This document shows positions 62,170 through 64,000 of a DNA stretch of 64,000 bases, one piece after another. This DNA is from Medakamo hakoo (taxonomy: Eukaryota; Chlorophyta; Trebouxiophyceae; Coccomyxaceae). Below the pieces are notes generated by a model. It was given only the letters and a program-made list of their open reading frames with translations. It did not search any database and was not told the origin of the DNA. The stretch covers positions 62,001-126,000 of the forward strand of contig CP089461.1 of assembly GCA_026636295.1 (NCBI GenBank), read 5' to 3'. Within the stretch, counting starts at the first letter, position 1. Each line of letters begins with the position of its first letter. A program made the position numbers and the translations under genes.

Positions 62170-63976
62170 TTACCGGTAAAACTCAAAGTCGGCGTCCCCC
62201 TTCTTCACCGTCGCCTTGTACCCCGCCTCAAAGTCCTTGGGCAGGACGACGTACCGGTTCTTGCGGACGGCGTGCATGCCCGCCTCCTGGCAGATGGACG
62301 CGATGTCCGCGTTGGACACCCGGTCCGGGCGGGAGACGTAGTCCTCCAAGTCCACTTCCGGGCCCAGGTTCATGGACGCCGTGCACGCCTGGAAGACCAG
62401 GCGCTTCTGGCGCCGGTCGGGCAGGGGGAACTCGATCTTGCGGTCCAGGCGCCCCGGGCGCAGGAGCGCCGGGTCCAGCGTGTCCGCCCGGTTGGTCGCC
62501 ATGATGACCTTCACGTTGGCCGCCTGGTCGAAGCCGTCCATCTGGGTGAGCAGCTCCATCAGAATGCGCTGCACCTCCCGGTCCGCGCCCGTCTGCGCGT
62601 CAAAGCGCGCGGTCGCGATCGCGTCGACCTCGTCGATGAAGATGATGGACGGCGCGTTCTCCTTGGCCAGGCGGAAGACGTCGCGGACCATGCGCGGGCC
62701 CTGGTGGGTGGGTGGGGGGTGGGGTGGGGGTGGGTGGGGGGTTGGGGCGGGAGGGGCGGGCGTGAGTGGTCGGGCGAGGGGGAGCGCGAGGCACAGGCGG
62801 GGGGCGGGCCGTCGCCCCCCCCGCACCCACCCCACACCACCCCCACACCCAACAAGTGCACTCACCTCGCCCAAGTACTTTTGCACAAACTCGGAGCCGA
62901 CGACGCGGATGAAGGAGGCGGTCGTGTGGTGGGCGACCGCCTTGGCCAGCATCGTCTTCCCCGTCCCGGGGGGACCATACAGCAGCACGCCGCGCGGCGG
63001 GTCGACGCCGACCTGGGCGTACAGGTCGCCCGCCGTCAGGGGCAGCTCCACCGCCTCCCGGATCTCCTGCTTCTGGACGTCGTTGCCGCCGATGTCGGCG
63101 TACGACACGTCCGGCCGCTCCGACGCGGACAGCAGGGAGATGGACGAGTCGGCTTCGGGGGGGAGGACGTCGACGAGCGCGTTGGAGTGGCGGTGCAGGG
63201 CGACGGACGCGGACGGCTTGAGCGCCTCCCGGTCGAGCGTGGACAGGACGCGGACGTAGTAGTTGGACCCGGTCGTCGAGCCGACGATGCCGGAGCCGGC
63301 GTCCACCATTTCAAGGAACTGGCCGATGACGAGCGGGACTGTTTTTTTGGGGGGGGGGGGGAGGGATGGGATGTGGGGGGGCGTTCGATCGAGGAGAGCG
63401 CTCGTGCGCCGCTCCCCGTCCCGCCTCACCTGACTGGATGCGCTTGACTTCCTCCTGCGCGCGCAGCAGTTCCCGCTTCAGGGACCGCTGTTCTTCTTTA
63501 ATGTAGTCCTCCTGTTGTTGGGTGGGAGACGCGGGGGGGGCGTGTCAGAGAAAAAAACGCAAAGCATTTGAGCGCCCCTTCAACGCTCTGTTTCGGTCCG
63601 GGCGTTGCGAGAGCGGACGACCTTCCACAGCTCGGCTCCGCGCCGGTAGGGCCGCAACACGCTTGTGCACAACCTCGGCGACGGAGCGAGGGCAGGGGTA
63701 CGGAGGCGTCGTGGCGACGCCATGTTTTCGGCCGACGCTCCCCCATTGCGCGCGGGTGTCCTCGCGTCGCAGTTTTCGTTTCGCACGCGCGCACGCCCAC
63801 GCCCCTACCTGAATCTCCGTCAGCTCCAGCTGGCGCTGCAGTTGCTTGAGCCGGGTGTACAGGTCGCCGGAGGACGAAGCAGCGGCGTCGTCCGTCGTGG
63901 GAATGGGGCCGGGCGCCGCGGCGTCGACGTCCATGCCTCCGCCGGCCTTGGAGGGGGCGGGCCGCTCCACCTCCAT
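62170..63976 (-). CDS. RPT3: 26S proteasome regulatory ATPase RPT3
   Basis: Four exons, 63809-63976, 63430-63511, 62866-63338 and 62170-62700, give 417 residues, the family's normal length. RPT3 (PSMC4) is one of six AAA+ ATPases that unfold substrates at the proteasome base. Exon 1 holds an N-terminal helix ([18 protein letters not shown]) that continues in exon 2 as coiled coil ([20 protein letters not shown]). The junction rebuilds [13 protein letters not shown]. Exon 3 has [20 protein letters not shown], Walker A ([16 protein letters not shown]) and FVQKYLGE. Exon 4 has Walker B ([20 protein letters not shown]), the second homology region ([20 protein letters not shown]) and an FYR C-terminus that fits the HbYX docking motif. 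Confidence 0.97.
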
Positions 63977-64000
63977 ATTTGTTTGTGTGGGGGTGCGTGT

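Overview
The window looks like nuclear DNA of a very GC-rich, compact, photosynthetic microbial eukaryote, most likely a green alga. Genes carry few, mostly short spliceosomal introns. Recognisable products include plastid ferredoxin-NADP+ reductase, the thylakoid-lumen pentapeptide protein TL17, a violaxanthin de-epoxidase-related protein, plastid-type uL10, ferritin and a truncated haemoglobin. The VPS11 RING region carries the plant-type 'RCDATG..L.LPAVHFMC' wording. Many 5' splice sites read GTGCG or GTGAG, as in chlorophytes. I cannot place it below phylum level. No CRISPR array, operon, virus-like or transposable element was found.

Layout. 0-6.4 kb: a one-TM protein, a Gly/Pro-rich RNA-binding-like protein, and a tandem pair of secreted Cys-rich (PAN/Apple-like) paralogues. 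6.5-13 kb: MED7, a FANCJ/BRIP1-type helicase, and a TcdA/Tcd-type tRNA t6A dehydratase. 13-24 kb: phosphatidylglycerophosphate synthase, MSH5, an HMG-box protein divergent from TL17, and a SET-domain methyltransferase. 24.2-27.3 kb: a split tRNA gene with an intron of about 188 nt, a mitochondrial LEA-like protein, and plastid uL10. 28.6-36.4 kb: FNR, an orphan HECT fragment, an M20 peptidase divergent from ferritin, and COG2. 36.9-43.3 kb: an Ala/Gln-rich protein, a small RGG protein, a PITH-domain protein, a DMT transporter and mitochondrial uL15. 43.5-51.6 kb: a CotH-like secreted protein, taspase-like Ntn hydrolase, a [2Fe-2S]-TPR protein, a START-like protein, an AMBRA1/DCAF-type WD40 protein and an FMC1-like assembly factor. 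51.9-64 kb: a secreted Cys-rich miniprotein, VDR, a secreted unknown, VPS11, truncated haemoglobin and the complete proteasome ATPase RPT3.

The neighbours are mostly unrelated housekeeping genes packed on both strands, often head to head with 100-400 bp of shared upstream DNA. Common themes are the plastid (FNR, TL17, VDR, uL10, ferritin), mitochondria (uL15, FMC1, the LEA-like protein), DNA recombination and repair (FANCJ, MSH5) and membrane traffic (COG2, VPS11). Extreme simple repeats (CA, TC, poly-C, a G18/C16 palindrome) sit in introns and between genes. Exon boundaries were inferred by eye from GT/AG sites, frame and family similarity.
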